A stretch of 64,000 nucleotides of DNA, taken from NCBI GenBank assembly GCA_036268995.1, contig DATATB010000098.1, forward strand, positions 75,363-139,362, given 5' to 3'. Positions 25,201-33,135 of the stretch are shown here, one piece after another (within the stretch, counting starts at the first letter, position 1; the number at the start of each line of letters is the position of its first letter). This DNA comes from DATATB01 sp036268995. GTDB lineage: Bacteria; Planctomycetota; Planctomycetia; Pirellulales; PNKZ01. The notes under the pieces were generated by a model. It was not told the DNA's origin. It worked only from the letters and a program-made list of their open reading frames with translations, and ran no database searches. A program made the position numbers and the translations under genes.

Positions 25201-26719
25201 GGCCGGAGGACGCGACGCTGCCGGCTGCGGCCTCTGGCGGGCGAACGTGCCGCAACAACCACACCGATAGCACGGGCACAAACGTGCTGCTCAAAATGTA
25301 CGACGTGACCATCGCAAAGCCCACGGCCAGCGACAGCGGCACAAACAGGGCCCGCGCCGCCCCTTCCATGAAGAACGACGGAATGAACACGGCCAGAATG
25401 CAGAGCATGGCCAGCAAGCGCGGCACGGCGGTCTCTTGATTGCCGCGGCGCACGGCCCGGGCGATGCTGGGCGTGTGTTCGAATTGCGTATGAATGTTTT
25501 CGACCTCGACCGTGGCCTCGTCCACCAGGATGCCGACGGCCAGCGCCAGCCCGCCCAGCGTCATTAGATTGATCGTCTGCCCCGAGAGCCACAGGGCCAC
25601 CAATGAGCCCAGTAGAGCAAACGGGATATTGAGCACGACGACGATCACGCTGCGCCAGTCGCGCAGAAACAGCCATACCATCAGCCCCGTGAGCACGGCA
25701 CCCAACAGCCCTTCGGTGCCGACGCCCCAGATGGCGCGCGTCACATAAGGCGACTGATCGAACTCGAACGCGACCTTGATATCCTCGGGAATCGAGGCTT
25801 GCATCTTGGCCAGGTTGCGTTTCACCTCGCCGACGACCGACAGCGTCGAGGCCTCGGCCCGCTTGGTCACCAGGATGTAGACGGCGCGGCTGCCGTTGAC
25901 CAACGCATAGCCCACGGGAATATCGGTGCTGTCTTCGATCGTGCCCAGATCGCGGAGGTAAACATCCGAGCCGGGGCGGATGGGAATGTTGCCGAGATCG
26001 GCCGGGTTGACGACCATCGCATCCATCGGCACGATCGGCATCTGGTCCTTGACGCGGATATTGCCCGAGGGGCTGACGAGGTTGCCCGAGGCGACTGCTT
26101 GAATCACCTCCTCGGGCGACAGGTTGTAGGCCCGCAGGCGATCGGGATCGGTCCGCACCACGATCGTGCGCTGGTTGCCGCCGAAGGGTGGCGGGGCCGA
26201 AACTCCAGGCAGGCTGGCGAACATCGGCCGGACTTTGAATAGCGCCTGGTCCTGGATCTCGCCGATCGTCTTGGTGTCGCTGCGGAGCACGAGGTAGCCG
26301 ACCGGCACGCTGCCCGTGTCGAACCGCATGATGAACGGCGGCACCGTGCCCGGCGGCATAAAGGCACGGGCTCGATTCACATAGCCGACCGTCTCGGCCA
26401 TGGCCTGGGACATGTTGGTTTCGGGATGAAAGTAGAGCTTCATCAGGGCGGCGCCCTGGATGTTGCGGCTCTCGACGTGATGAATCCCGGAGATATAGAG
26501 AAAATGGTACTCGTAGTAATTGGTGATCAGCCCTTCCATCTGCCCGGGATCCATGCCGCCATAGGGCTGGGCGACATAGACCACCGGCAAGTTGAGGCTG
26601 GGGAAGATATCGACTTTCATCCGCGTCGCGGCCAGGACGCCGCCGCCCACCAGGGCCGCGATGCCGACCATCACAGTGACGGGATGCCGCAGGGCGAAGA
26701 CAATCGGGTTCCAAGTCAT
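22208..26719 (-). CDS. RND efflux permease fused to its periplasmic adaptor
   Basis: One frame of 1503 residues. Residues 1 to about 1060 are an RND permease: MTWNPIVFALRHPVTVMVG, FPSLNLPVVYV, the TM4 relay LAVGILVDEATVEVENIH (Asp400-Glu401, where HAE pumps usually have Asp-Asp), and a complete second half ending TLLVLPALFAMIQG. A charged linker follows, then PIVAGAALLMLIAGC (Cys1107), identical in form to a lipoprotein signal. Residues 1107-1503 form a membrane fusion protein: IEKWSVDIGDSVTKDQLLAE lipoyl half, long coiled coil, APYDGVVTQRNINAGDFV, and beta-barrel. The internal helix could act as a thirteenth membrane span that puts the adaptor in the periplasm. The start is ATG 26719; the longer frame adds 33 Arg-rich codons. 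Confidence 0.9.
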   Translation of the reverse strand: MTWNPIVFALRHPVTVMVGIAALVGGGVLAATRMKVDIFPSLNLPVVYVAQPYGGMDPGQMEGLITNYYEYHFLYISGIHHVESRNIQGAALMKLYFHPETNMSQAMAETVGYVNRARAFMPPGTVPPFIMRFDTGSVPVGYLVLRSDTKTIGEIQDQALFKVRPMFASLPGVSAPPPFGGNQRTIVVRTDPDRLRAYNLSPEEVIQAVASGNLVSPSGNIRVKDQMPIVPMDAMVVNPADLGNIPIRPGSDVYLRDLGTIEDSTDIPVGYALVNGSRAVYILVTKRAEASTLSVVGEVKRNLAKMQASIPEDIKVAFEFDQSPYVTRAIWGVGTEGLLGAVLTGLMVWLFLRDWRSVIVVVLNIPFALLGSLVALWLSGQTINLMTLGGLALAVGILVDEATVEVENIHTQFEHTPSIARAVRRGNQETAVPRLLAMLCILAVFIPSFFMEGAARALFVPLSLAVGFAMVTSYILSSTFVPVLSVWLLRHVRPPEAAAGSVASSGRMRDGYLRLVRGAVQGRAWLAPLYLVLAFVLVWLVGGRVGREIFPTVDTGQFQLRLRAATGTRIEVTEQLAVQALEAIKQKAGPDNVSISLGYIGLIGSSYPINTVYLWTSGPEEAVLRVALKPHSGINTERLQEELRRELPRRLAQWLRGRLAEEDLPPEAIAQRVRGLRLSFEPADIVNEVMSFGSPTPVEVAVSGPKLAESQAYAETVRRELAKIPSLRDLQYVQPMDYPAVEVKVDRELTGASGISAESVAKSLVAATSSSRFVVPNYWRDPGTGIGYQVQVEIPTSRMNAPREVGLVPIKRPTQSGQLFLHDVARIREGVVPGEYDRYNMKRVVSMTANVEGEDLGRVAAHIADALRAAGEPPRGVAVDVRGQIVPMQQMFGALAGGKVFQGLTAGLLLAIVVIFLLLTAYFQSLRLALVVLLTAPAVLAGVAMALLITNTTLNLQSFMGAIMAVGVAVANAILLVTFAERSRAAGATATDAAVDGAQHRLRPILMTSCAMIAGMLPMALALGEGGDQTAPLGRAVIGGLLAATLSTLLVLPALFAMIQGRASVGSPSLDPDDPDSHHFDEAPPAGPRLRGPIVAGAALLMLIAGCGQPPPASQPQAAPAAKQATSSELRMVKPLRKTVRRPIEQPGFNIEAYQQTPLYSKINGFIEKWSVDIGDSVTKDQLLAELYVPEMAAELEQKEAALRQALAQIAQARAAVSMTQAQLERAKSQFERLERASRDGVLDRENVDETRLGYKAAKAALDKAQADAAFAEAQSAAAKANRDYAKAMLAYAEIRAPYDGVVTQRNINAGDFVQPAASGTKGLPLFVINQIDPVRVFVQIPGADAAWIQNGDPVTLRVQGAAGDVLEGRVTRNARSLNPESRTLRTEIDLPNPKGQLLPGMYVQATIHVQHADVWTLPAEAVIAADNQTLCYRLVAGRAVRTPLEVGLRGGGLVEVIKMRLRPSGSEDPGAWQPVNGDEQVLVGNLAALTDGQSLRTNPAKK

Positions 26720-26986
26720 GCCGGCCGAAGCTCGCGATTGCCTGCGGAATACGGTCGCGTTTTGCCAGCATAGTCGCCTAGCCAAAGAGCGGCAACGCGA
26801 ATGGCCGGCCCGAACCACGTCGCCGCCGTCCGGGATTTGCGGCCGTAATGCCCCAAGCTGCCTCTTGCGTCGGCGGTCGGCCGCCTTTACGGTGGAACAA
26901 GCGGCCGAGGTGGCAAAAGCCGCCCACCCGCCGACTCTTGCCGAGCCGAAATCTCACCAATCTGACGCCATTTTTGGAGTCTTCGC

Positions 26987-28297
26987 ATGCGTTTGCTCAT
27001 TTCCACGCTGGCCCTGGCCACGATCGCCGGGCTTCTGCCCGAGTTGGCCCGGGCAGCGACGCCTGTCCGGCCAACGACGCCGGCTCGTGACTGGCCTTCG
27101 TTTCGCGGACCGGATCGCACTGGCGTGGCCGACGAGTCGGGGCTGCTGAAGGAATGGCCGGAAAAGGGGCCGCCGCTGGTCTGGGAATCCAAGGGTGCGG
27201 GACAGGGCTACGCCAGCCTGGCGATCGCCGGCGGTCACATCTATACCTTGGGCGACTCCCCCAGCACGGCCGACGACAAAGACGAATATCTCGTGGCCTT
27301 TGATCGCGAGACCGGCAAGCAACTTTGGAAACACAAAACCGGCCCCGCCTGGACCTCGGGTAAGCCCACCTGGCAGAGTTCCCGCTCGACGCCCACCGTC
27401 GATGGCGATCGCGTTTACGCCCTGACCGCAGACGGCGTGCTGATCTGTTGCGACACGGCCACCGGCAAAGAGCGTTGGCACAAAAACCTCAAGGACGACC
27501 TGGGCGGCAAAAAGGCCGACGGCTGGGGCTACAGCGAGTCGGTATTGATCGACGGTGATCGGCTGATCTGCACGCCCGGCGGCGAAAAGGCCACGATGGC
27601 AGCGCTCGATAAGATGACCGGCAAGACGATCTGGACGACTTCGCGCGCCGAGGACCGCGGAGCCGGGCATGCCTCGATCGTCATTGCCGAAGTCGGCGGC
27701 ACGCGCGTCTATGTGCAAACCACCGGCAGTGGCGCCCTCGGCGTGCGGGCCAGCGACGGCAAGCTGCTCTGGTCGTACGAGATCGACAAGACCACGGCCG
27801 TGATTCCCACCCCGATCGTGCGCGACAACCTGGTGTTCTTCGTGGCCGGCTACAAGCGCGGCGGCGCCCTGCTCAAGCAGGTGCCCGGCGAAAAGGGCGA
27901 AGTCAAGGTCGAGGAAATCTACCCGCTGAAAAAAGAGCTATCCAACAAACACGGCGGTGCCGTGCTGGTGGGCGATTATCTCTATGCCGATTCGGAAGAT
28001 CAGGGAATTCCCTTCTGCGCCGAGCTGATGACCGGCGAGGTTAAGTGGAAGGGACGAACCTCGGGCCACGGCTCAGCCGCTGTGGCCGCGGCCGACGACC
28101 GGCTGTATCTGCATTTCGCCGACGGCGCTATGGTCATGCTCAAAGCCACGCCCGACGGATTGAAAGAAGTCGGCTCGTTCATCGTGCCCGGCAGCGGCGA
28201 GCGTCCAAGCTGGTCGCACCCCGTGATTCTCGACGGCAAGCTCTACCTGCGCGAGCAGGACACGATCCTCTGCTACGACCTGCGGGCGTCGCACTGA
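26987..28297 (+). CDS. Exported PQQ-like beta-propeller protein
   Basis: A 436-residue protein with a signal peptide (LISTLALATIAGLLPELARA) and the planctomycete start motif DWPSFRGPDRTGV. Propeller blades follow with PQQ-type strands: YLVAFDRETGKQLWKH, VLICCDTATGKERWHK, AALDKMTGKTIWTT, GVRASDGKLLWSYE and AELMTGEVKWKG. No dehydrogenase catalytic residues are obvious, so it is probably a binding or scaffold propeller in the periplasm. It precedes the cytochrome/PSD1 gene by about 110 bp on the same strand. Confidence 0.9.
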   Translation: MRLLISTLALATIAGLLPELARAATPVRPTTPARDWPSFRGPDRTGVADESGLLKEWPEKGPPLVWESKGAGQGYASLAIAGGHIYTLGDSPSTADDKDEYLVAFDRETGKQLWKHKTGPAWTSGKPTWQSSRSTPTVDGDRVYALTADGVLICCDTATGKERWHKNLKDDLGGKKADGWGYSESVLIDGDRLICTPGGEKATMAALDKMTGKTIWTTSRAEDRGAGHASIVIAEVGGTRVYVQTTGSGALGVRASDGKLLWSYEIDKTTAVIPTPIVRDNLVFFVAGYKRGGALLKQVPGEKGEVKVEEIYPLKKELSNKHGGAVLVGDYLYADSEDQGIPFCAELMTGEVKWKGRTSGHGSAAVAAADDRLYLHFADGAMVMLKATPDGLKEVGSFIVPGSGERPSWSHPVILDGKLYLREQDTILCYDLRASH

Positions 28298-28410
28298 GGC
28301 GGTGCAAACGAACAGCGTTGGCATCGCTCGACCTGCTGCGCGAGCCGGCGCTCGCCGCGACGGATGCAACAGCCGAGCGGCTGGGCGCCTGACCCTACGT
28401 GAGCAGCGTG

Positions 28411-31400
28411 ATGAACCATCGTTTGGGTTGGGGCGCGATCGTGTGCTGCGGCGTGTTGTGCCGTGCCGCAAGTCCAGGATTCGCTGCCGCGCCGGCCGTG
28501 GCGCCGTCGCCTCACGCCCAGCAGCAATTCGAGCGCGACGTACGGCCGCTGCTCGTCAAGCATTGCGTCGCGTGCCACGGACCCAAGAAGTCGCACAACG
28601 GGCTGCGTGTCGATGGACGCGCGGAGTTGCTCAAGGGTGGCGACAGCGGGCCGGCCGTGGTGCCGGGCCAGCCCGAAAAGAGCTTGTTGATCGAAGCGGT
28701 CGAGCATCGCAGCTTTGAAATGCCGCCGGCGCCGGCCGAGCCGCTCAAGGCGCAGGAAATCGCCGCGCTCGAATTGTGGATTCGCAACGGCGCCCCGTGG
28801 CCCACGGAACCGAGCGCTGCCACGCGCGACACGCTGACCGACCGCGCACGCAAGTTCTGGGGTTTCCGCCCGGTGCAGAACCCAGCCCCGCCCGCGGTGC
28901 GCAATCCCGCGTGGTCGCAGCATCCGATCGATCGGTTTCTTGCCGCGCGTTGGGAAGCTGCCAAACTCGAGCCGGCTGCCGATGCCGATCCCCAAACATT
29001 AATTCGCCGCGTATCGTTTGTCCTGACGGGCTTGCCGCCCACGCCCGACGAGGTGGACGCGTTCGTGCGCGATGCCGCCGGCTCGCCGGCCGCCGCCGAG
29101 CAAGCCTACGGGGCACTGGTCGATCGGCTGTTGGCGTCACCACGCTTTGGTCAGCATTGGGCGCGGCACTGGATGGACTGGGTGCGCTACTGCGAATCGC
29201 ACGGCAGCGAAGGGGATCCGCCGATTCCGTTTGCCTGGCGCTACCGCGACTATTTGATTCGCGCCCTGAATGCCGACGTGCCGTACGACCAGTTGATTCG
29301 CGAGCATCTCGCAGGCGATCTGCTCGCACGGCCGCGCATCAACGCGGCGCTCGGGATCAATGAGTCGATCCTAGGAACCGCCCATTTGCGCTTTGTCGAG
29401 CATGGGTATCAGCCGGTCGATGCGCGCGAAGACCTGATCAAATTCACCGACAACCAGATCGACGTGGCGACCAAGGCGTTTCAAGCGTTGACGGTAAGCT
29501 GTGCGCGTTGCCACGACCATAAGTTCGACGCGATTTCGCAGCGCGATTTCTATGCCCTATTTCCAGTGTTCGTCGCATCGCGGCCGGCGCAGGTGCAAAT
29601 CGATCTGCCCGAGCGGCTGCATCGGCACGACGCGCGTTTGCAGCAAATCAAGCTCGAGCTGCGAAAAGTCGTCGCCGAAAGCTGGCTGGCGTCGCTCGAC
29701 GATTTTCCCGCGCGATTCAAACAGATCCTGCAACCAGGCGCCGTCGAGCAGGCCGCCCGGCGTCTCGAACATCCATTGCATGCCTGGACGGTGCTCAAGG
29801 ATCTCAGCGGGCAAAAGTTTCCCGAGGCGTGGGAGAAGCTAACCGCTCAGTACGACGGGGAGCTGGGCAGACGCCGGGTGGAGCAGGAAAAGGCGGTTGC
29901 CCGGCGAATCGTCGTCGATGATGCCGAGTTGAAACGTTGGCACGCGACGGGCGCCGGCGCGCCATCGCAAGTCAGCCCCGCGGGCGAGTTCACCGTGGCG
30001 GTCGCGGGAGAAAACGTGATCGACGCGATCCTCCGGCGCGGAGTCTATACCCATCGACTCAGCAGCAAACACGGCGCGGTGGTGACATCGCCGCCGTTCC
30101 GCATCGAACACGACGCCGTCAGCGTGCGAATCCAGGGCAGCGGATATGGCACGGCGCGCTTGATTGTGGAGAACTACGCAGTTCCGCGTGGCGGCATTTA
30201 CGCGATGACTTCCGTGCCGATGGTTCCCGGACAGCAGTGGTTTACGTGGAATACCACGTTCTGGCGCGGTTTCGAGGCACGCATCGAGCTCGCGACTTAC
30301 GACGATCTGACGATTTCGGGTGCCCAGTATCGGAAAGGCGCGATCGCTCCGCCCACCGACGGACGCTCGTCCATTGGCATCAGCGAAATATGGTTTCACA
30401 ACGCCAAGGTGCCGCCGGCCGCAGCGATCGAAACCCGTCTGGCCGGGGCGTGGGTGGTACACGGAGCGGGGCCCAAGTCGGTCGACGAGCTGTCGCGACA
30501 CTACCAGGAGCTAACTCGCACGGCGATCAACGCGTGGCGGCAGGACACGCTGGCTGACGAGCAAGCCGAGTTGCTCGATGCGCTTCTGCAAGTTGGCGTA
30601 CTGCCGAACACGAGCGCGACATTGCCGGCCGCAAGAGCGAGTTGGGCCGAGTATCGCCATCTCGAGGCCGAAATTCCGGTCGCGCGGCGTGCGCCGGGCG
30701 TGATCGAAACGGCCGGCTGGGACGAACCGCTGATGATTCGCGGGGATTATCACAAGCCTGGCGAGATCGTACCGCGGCGGTACCTGGAAGCTCTCGGCGG
30801 CAAGTCGATCGCGGAGGTTGGCAGCGGCCGCCTGAAGCTCGCCGAGCAAATTGCCGCCGGCGATAATCCTTTAACTTCGCGCGTGGCCGTGAATCGCTTG
30901 TGGAACTACGTGTTTGGCCGAGGCATCGTCGCCACAGTCGACAACTTTGGCGAGCTGGGCAGCAAGCCCACGCATCCGGAGTTGCTCGATCATCTGGCCA
31001 CGCGGTTTGTGACCGACGGCTGGTCGTTGAAGAAATCGATACGCTATCTGGCCATGTCGCGCAGCTTTCGCCTGGCCAGCACTCCCAGCGCGGCGGCAAA
31101 GAAGCACGACCCGGAGAACATTTGGCTCACGCACGCGCTCGTCCGCCGGCTGGAGGCGGAAGCGATTCGCGATTCGCTGCTGGCCGTGGCCGGCCGGCTA
31201 AAGACCGAAACGGACGAAGGCCCCGGCTACAACGACAACGAGCCGCCGCACCAGCAAACGCGCCGTAGCGTGTTCGTGACCATTCGCCGCACGGCGCTGC
31301 CCGCGCTGCTGGAGGTGTTTGATGCTCCCAAGCCTTTCACGACGCTGGGAGCGCGCGACGTGACGAACGTTCCCGGCCAGGCCCTCACGCTGCTCAATGA

Positions 31401-31668
31401 CCGGCTGGTGCTGGAGACGGCGAAGCACTGGGCCAGGGCCCAGATGAAAATCGCCGCCGATCGCCCAGCGGATCGGATTCGCGACATGTACCGCCAGGCA
31501 CTGGCCCGCGAGCCCGACGCGGAAGACCTGGCGGCGGCCGAGCGGTATGTGGCCGATCTTGCGGCAACTTATCACGTGCCATTCAAGGACAGTTTGCGGA
31601 CTGAAAGAGTGTGGCAGGATTTTGCGCATGCGCTCTTCAACTTGAAGGAGTTCATTTATGTTCGCTAA
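28411..31668 (+). CDS. PSCyt1-DUF1549-DUF1553 (PSD1) planctomycete cytochrome protein
   Basis: 1085 residues from ATG 28411 (GTG 28399 is the longer option), with a signal peptide. An N-terminal PSCyt1 domain has the haem motif CVACH (Cys52, Cys55, His56 in this numbering). DUF1549 follows (HPIDRFLAARWEAAKLEPAA, RRVSFVLTGLPPTPDEVDAF, and VSCARCHDHKFD, a second CxxCH). DUF1553 follows (NPLTSRVAVNRLWNYVFGRG, GELGSKPTHPELLDHLATRF, ending FAHALFNLKEFIYVR). This three-domain protein is a planctomycete hallmark and is nearly always followed by DUF1501, as here. It is extracytoplasmic; a role in sulfated-polysaccharide or electron-transfer processes is suspected but unproven. Confidence 0.95.
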   Translation: MNHRLGWGAIVCCGVLCRAASPGFAAAPAVAPSPHAQQQFERDVRPLLVKHCVACHGPKKSHNGLRVDGRAELLKGGDSGPAVVPGQPEKSLLIEAVEHRSFEMPPAPAEPLKAQEIAALELWIRNGAPWPTEPSAATRDTLTDRARKFWGFRPVQNPAPPAVRNPAWSQHPIDRFLAARWEAAKLEPAADADPQTLIRRVSFVLTGLPPTPDEVDAFVRDAAGSPAAAEQAYGALVDRLLASPRFGQHWARHWMDWVRYCESHGSEGDPPIPFAWRYRDYLIRALNADVPYDQLIREHLAGDLLARPRINAALGINESILGTAHLRFVEHGYQPVDAREDLIKFTDNQIDVATKAFQALTVSCARCHDHKFDAISQRDFYALFPVFVASRPAQVQIDLPERLHRHDARLQQIKLELRKVVAESWLASLDDFPARFKQILQPGAVEQAARRLEHPLHAWTVLKDLSGQKFPEAWEKLTAQYDGELGRRRVEQEKAVARRIVVDDAELKRWHATGAGAPSQVSPAGEFTVAVAGENVIDAILRRGVYTHRLSSKHGAVVTSPPFRIEHDAVSVRIQGSGYGTARLIVENYAVPRGGIYAMTSVPMVPGQQWFTWNTTFWRGFEARIELATYDDLTISGAQYRKGAIAPPTDGRSSIGISEIWFHNAKVPPAAAIETRLAGAWVVHGAGPKSVDELSRHYQELTRTAINAWRQDTLADEQAELLDALLQVGVLPNTSATLPAARASWAEYRHLEAEIPVARRAPGVIETAGWDEPLMIRGDYHKPGEIVPRRYLEALGGKSIAEVGSGRLKLAEQIAAGDNPLTSRVAVNRLWNYVFGRGIVATVDNFGELGSKPTHPELLDHLATRFVTDGWSLKKSIRYLAMSRSFRLASTPSAAAKKHDPENIWLTHALVRRLEAEAIRDSLLAVAGRLKTETDEGPGYNDNEPPHQQTRRSVFVTIRRTALPALLEVFDAPKPFTTLGARDVTNVPGQALTLLNDRLVLETAKHWARAQMKIAADRPADRIRDMYRQALAREPDAEDLAAAERYVADLAATYHVPFKDSLRTERVWQDFAHALFNLKEFIYVR
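31645..31650 (+). promoter_or_regulatory. Shine-Dalgarno AAGGAG for DUF1501
   Basis: AAGGAG lies 7 bases before ATG 31658, inside the end of the PSD1 gene. It fixes the start of the overlapping DUF1501 gene and supports coupled translation. Confidence 0.8.
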
Positions 31669-33094
31669 TGCGCCCTTCTCGCGCCGCGAACTGCTGACGC
31701 GCGCGTCCGTCGGTTTTGGCTGGACGGCGCTGGCGGGCTTGCTGGCCGAGCAATCGAGCCGGGGCGCTACGCCGGGCGGCGCAAACGATCTAATCACCGC
31801 ACCGCTAAGGGCACGCGCCAAGCACGTCATCTTTTGCTACATGTCGGGAGGCGTGTCGCACCTGGACTCGTTCGACTTCAAGCCACTGTTGGTGCGCGAT
31901 GCGGGCAAGCCTATGCCGGTGCCGGTGCATCGGACCATGTTCAACAACAACGGCAACATCATGCCGCCGCTGTGGAAGTTCAAGCCGCGCGGCCAATGCG
32001 GCATGCAAGTCAGCGAACTGTTTCCGCGGATTGCCGAGTGTGCGGATCGGTTGGCCGTGATTCGTTCGATGACGGCGAAGTTCAACGAACACGCGCAGGC
32101 CAACTACTTTACTCACACCGGCTTTGGCCTGGCCGGATATCCCAGCGCCGGCGCTTGGGCCGCCTATGGCCTGGGAACCGAGAATCGCGACCTGCCGGGC
32201 TTCGTCGTTTTGCAGAGCGGCAACGCGTTGCCGCCGCACGGCGGGGTGGCGAACTTCGGCAGCGGCTTCCTGCCGGCGCAATATCAGGCATCGATCTTCA
32301 AGGCCGACGCGGGCGAGGCCCTGCGCAATATCAAGCCGCGCGAACCCGACGCCCTGCAACGCCGGCGATTGGGGTTTGTGCGCGACGTCGATCGGCACTT
32401 CATCGAGCAGACGGCGCAAGACGTGGCCATCGAAGCCGCCGTGCGCAACTACGAGACCGCGTATCGGATGCAAACGGCCGTGCCCGAGCTGTGCGACATC
32501 AGTGGCGAAACGCAGGCCACGCGCTCGCTCTACGGCCTCGACTCCCAGAATCCCGAAACGGCGGCCTACGCGCGGCAATGCCTCGTGGCGCGGCGCCTGG
32601 TTGAGCGCGGCGTGCGCTTCATTGAGCTCAGTTGCTGCAGCAAGAATATCGGCGGCGGCAACGGACCCAATCCGTGGGATCAGCACAGCAAGATCAAAGA
32701 GGGGCACGGCGTCATGGCCGCCATGGTCGATCAGCCCATCGCCGGCTTGATTCAAGACCTGGAACAACGCGGCTTGCTGGCCGAAACATTGATCGTGTGG
32801 GCCGGCGAATTCGGCCGCACGCCCTTCTCGCAGGGCTCCGATGGTCGCGATCACAACCCCTATGGCTACACCGTCTGGCTGGCCGGCGGCGGCGCCAAAG
32901 GCGGAACCGTGTATGGTGCCACCGACGAGCTGGGCTATCACGCCGTGGAGAACGCGGCCACGGTCTACGATCTATGGGCCACCGTGCTGCATTTGCTGGG
33001 TGTAGACCACGAGACGCTGACCTATCGCTTTGGCGGTCGCGACTTCCGCCTCACCGACGTACACGGCCGCGTGCTGAAGGACGTCGTCGCCTGA
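31658..33094 (+). CDS. DUF1501 protein, Tat-type signal
   Basis: A 478-residue DUF1501 protein (sulfatase/alkaline-phosphatase-like fold). The N-terminus SRRELLTRASVGFGWTALAG has a twin-arginine motif and hydrophobic core. Family segments follow: KHVIFCYMSGGVSHLDSFD, GNIMPPLWKFKPRGQCGMQV, EHAQANYFTHTGFG, RFIELSC, and the C-terminal LIVWAGEFGRTPFSQG with GRDHNPYGYT. The gene overlaps the PSD1 gene by 11 bp and has an AAGGAG ribosome site, so the two are made together and probably act together outside the cytoplasm. The biochemical activity is not established for the family. Confidence 0.94.
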   Translation: MFANAPFSRRELLTRASVGFGWTALAGLLAEQSSRGATPGGANDLITAPLRARAKHVIFCYMSGGVSHLDSFDFKPLLVRDAGKPMPVPVHRTMFNNNGNIMPPLWKFKPRGQCGMQVSELFPRIAECADRLAVIRSMTAKFNEHAQANYFTHTGFGLAGYPSAGAWAAYGLGTENRDLPGFVVLQSGNALPPHGGVANFGSGFLPAQYQASIFKADAGEALRNIKPREPDALQRRRLGFVRDVDRHFIEQTAQDVAIEAAVRNYETAYRMQTAVPELCDISGETQATRSLYGLDSQNPETAAYARQCLVARRLVERGVRFIELSCCSKNIGGGNGPNPWDQHSKIKEGHGVMAAMVDQPIAGLIQDLEQRGLLAETLIVWAGEFGRTPFSQGSDGRDHNPYGYTVWLAGGGAKGGTVYGATDELGYHAVENAATVYDLWATVLHLLGVDHETLTYRFGGRDFRLTDVHGRVLKDVVA

Positions 33095-33114
33095 CGTTCG
33101 GCAGCGTGCATGGG

Positions 33115-33134
33115 CGCGGGATGCATGGCCCGCG
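33115..33134. terminator. Hairpin between two convergent DUF1501 genes
   Basis: CGCGGG-ATGCATGG-CCCGCG is a perfect 6-bp stem in the 41-bp gap between the two stop codons. No T-tract is present; it could serve both directions. Confidence 0.35.
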
Positions 33135-33135
33135 T

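Noticed and set aside
26720..26818. 33-codon upstream extension of the RND fusion
   Set aside because: Arg/Ser-rich; RND permeases start directly before the first membrane helix, as at ATG 26719.
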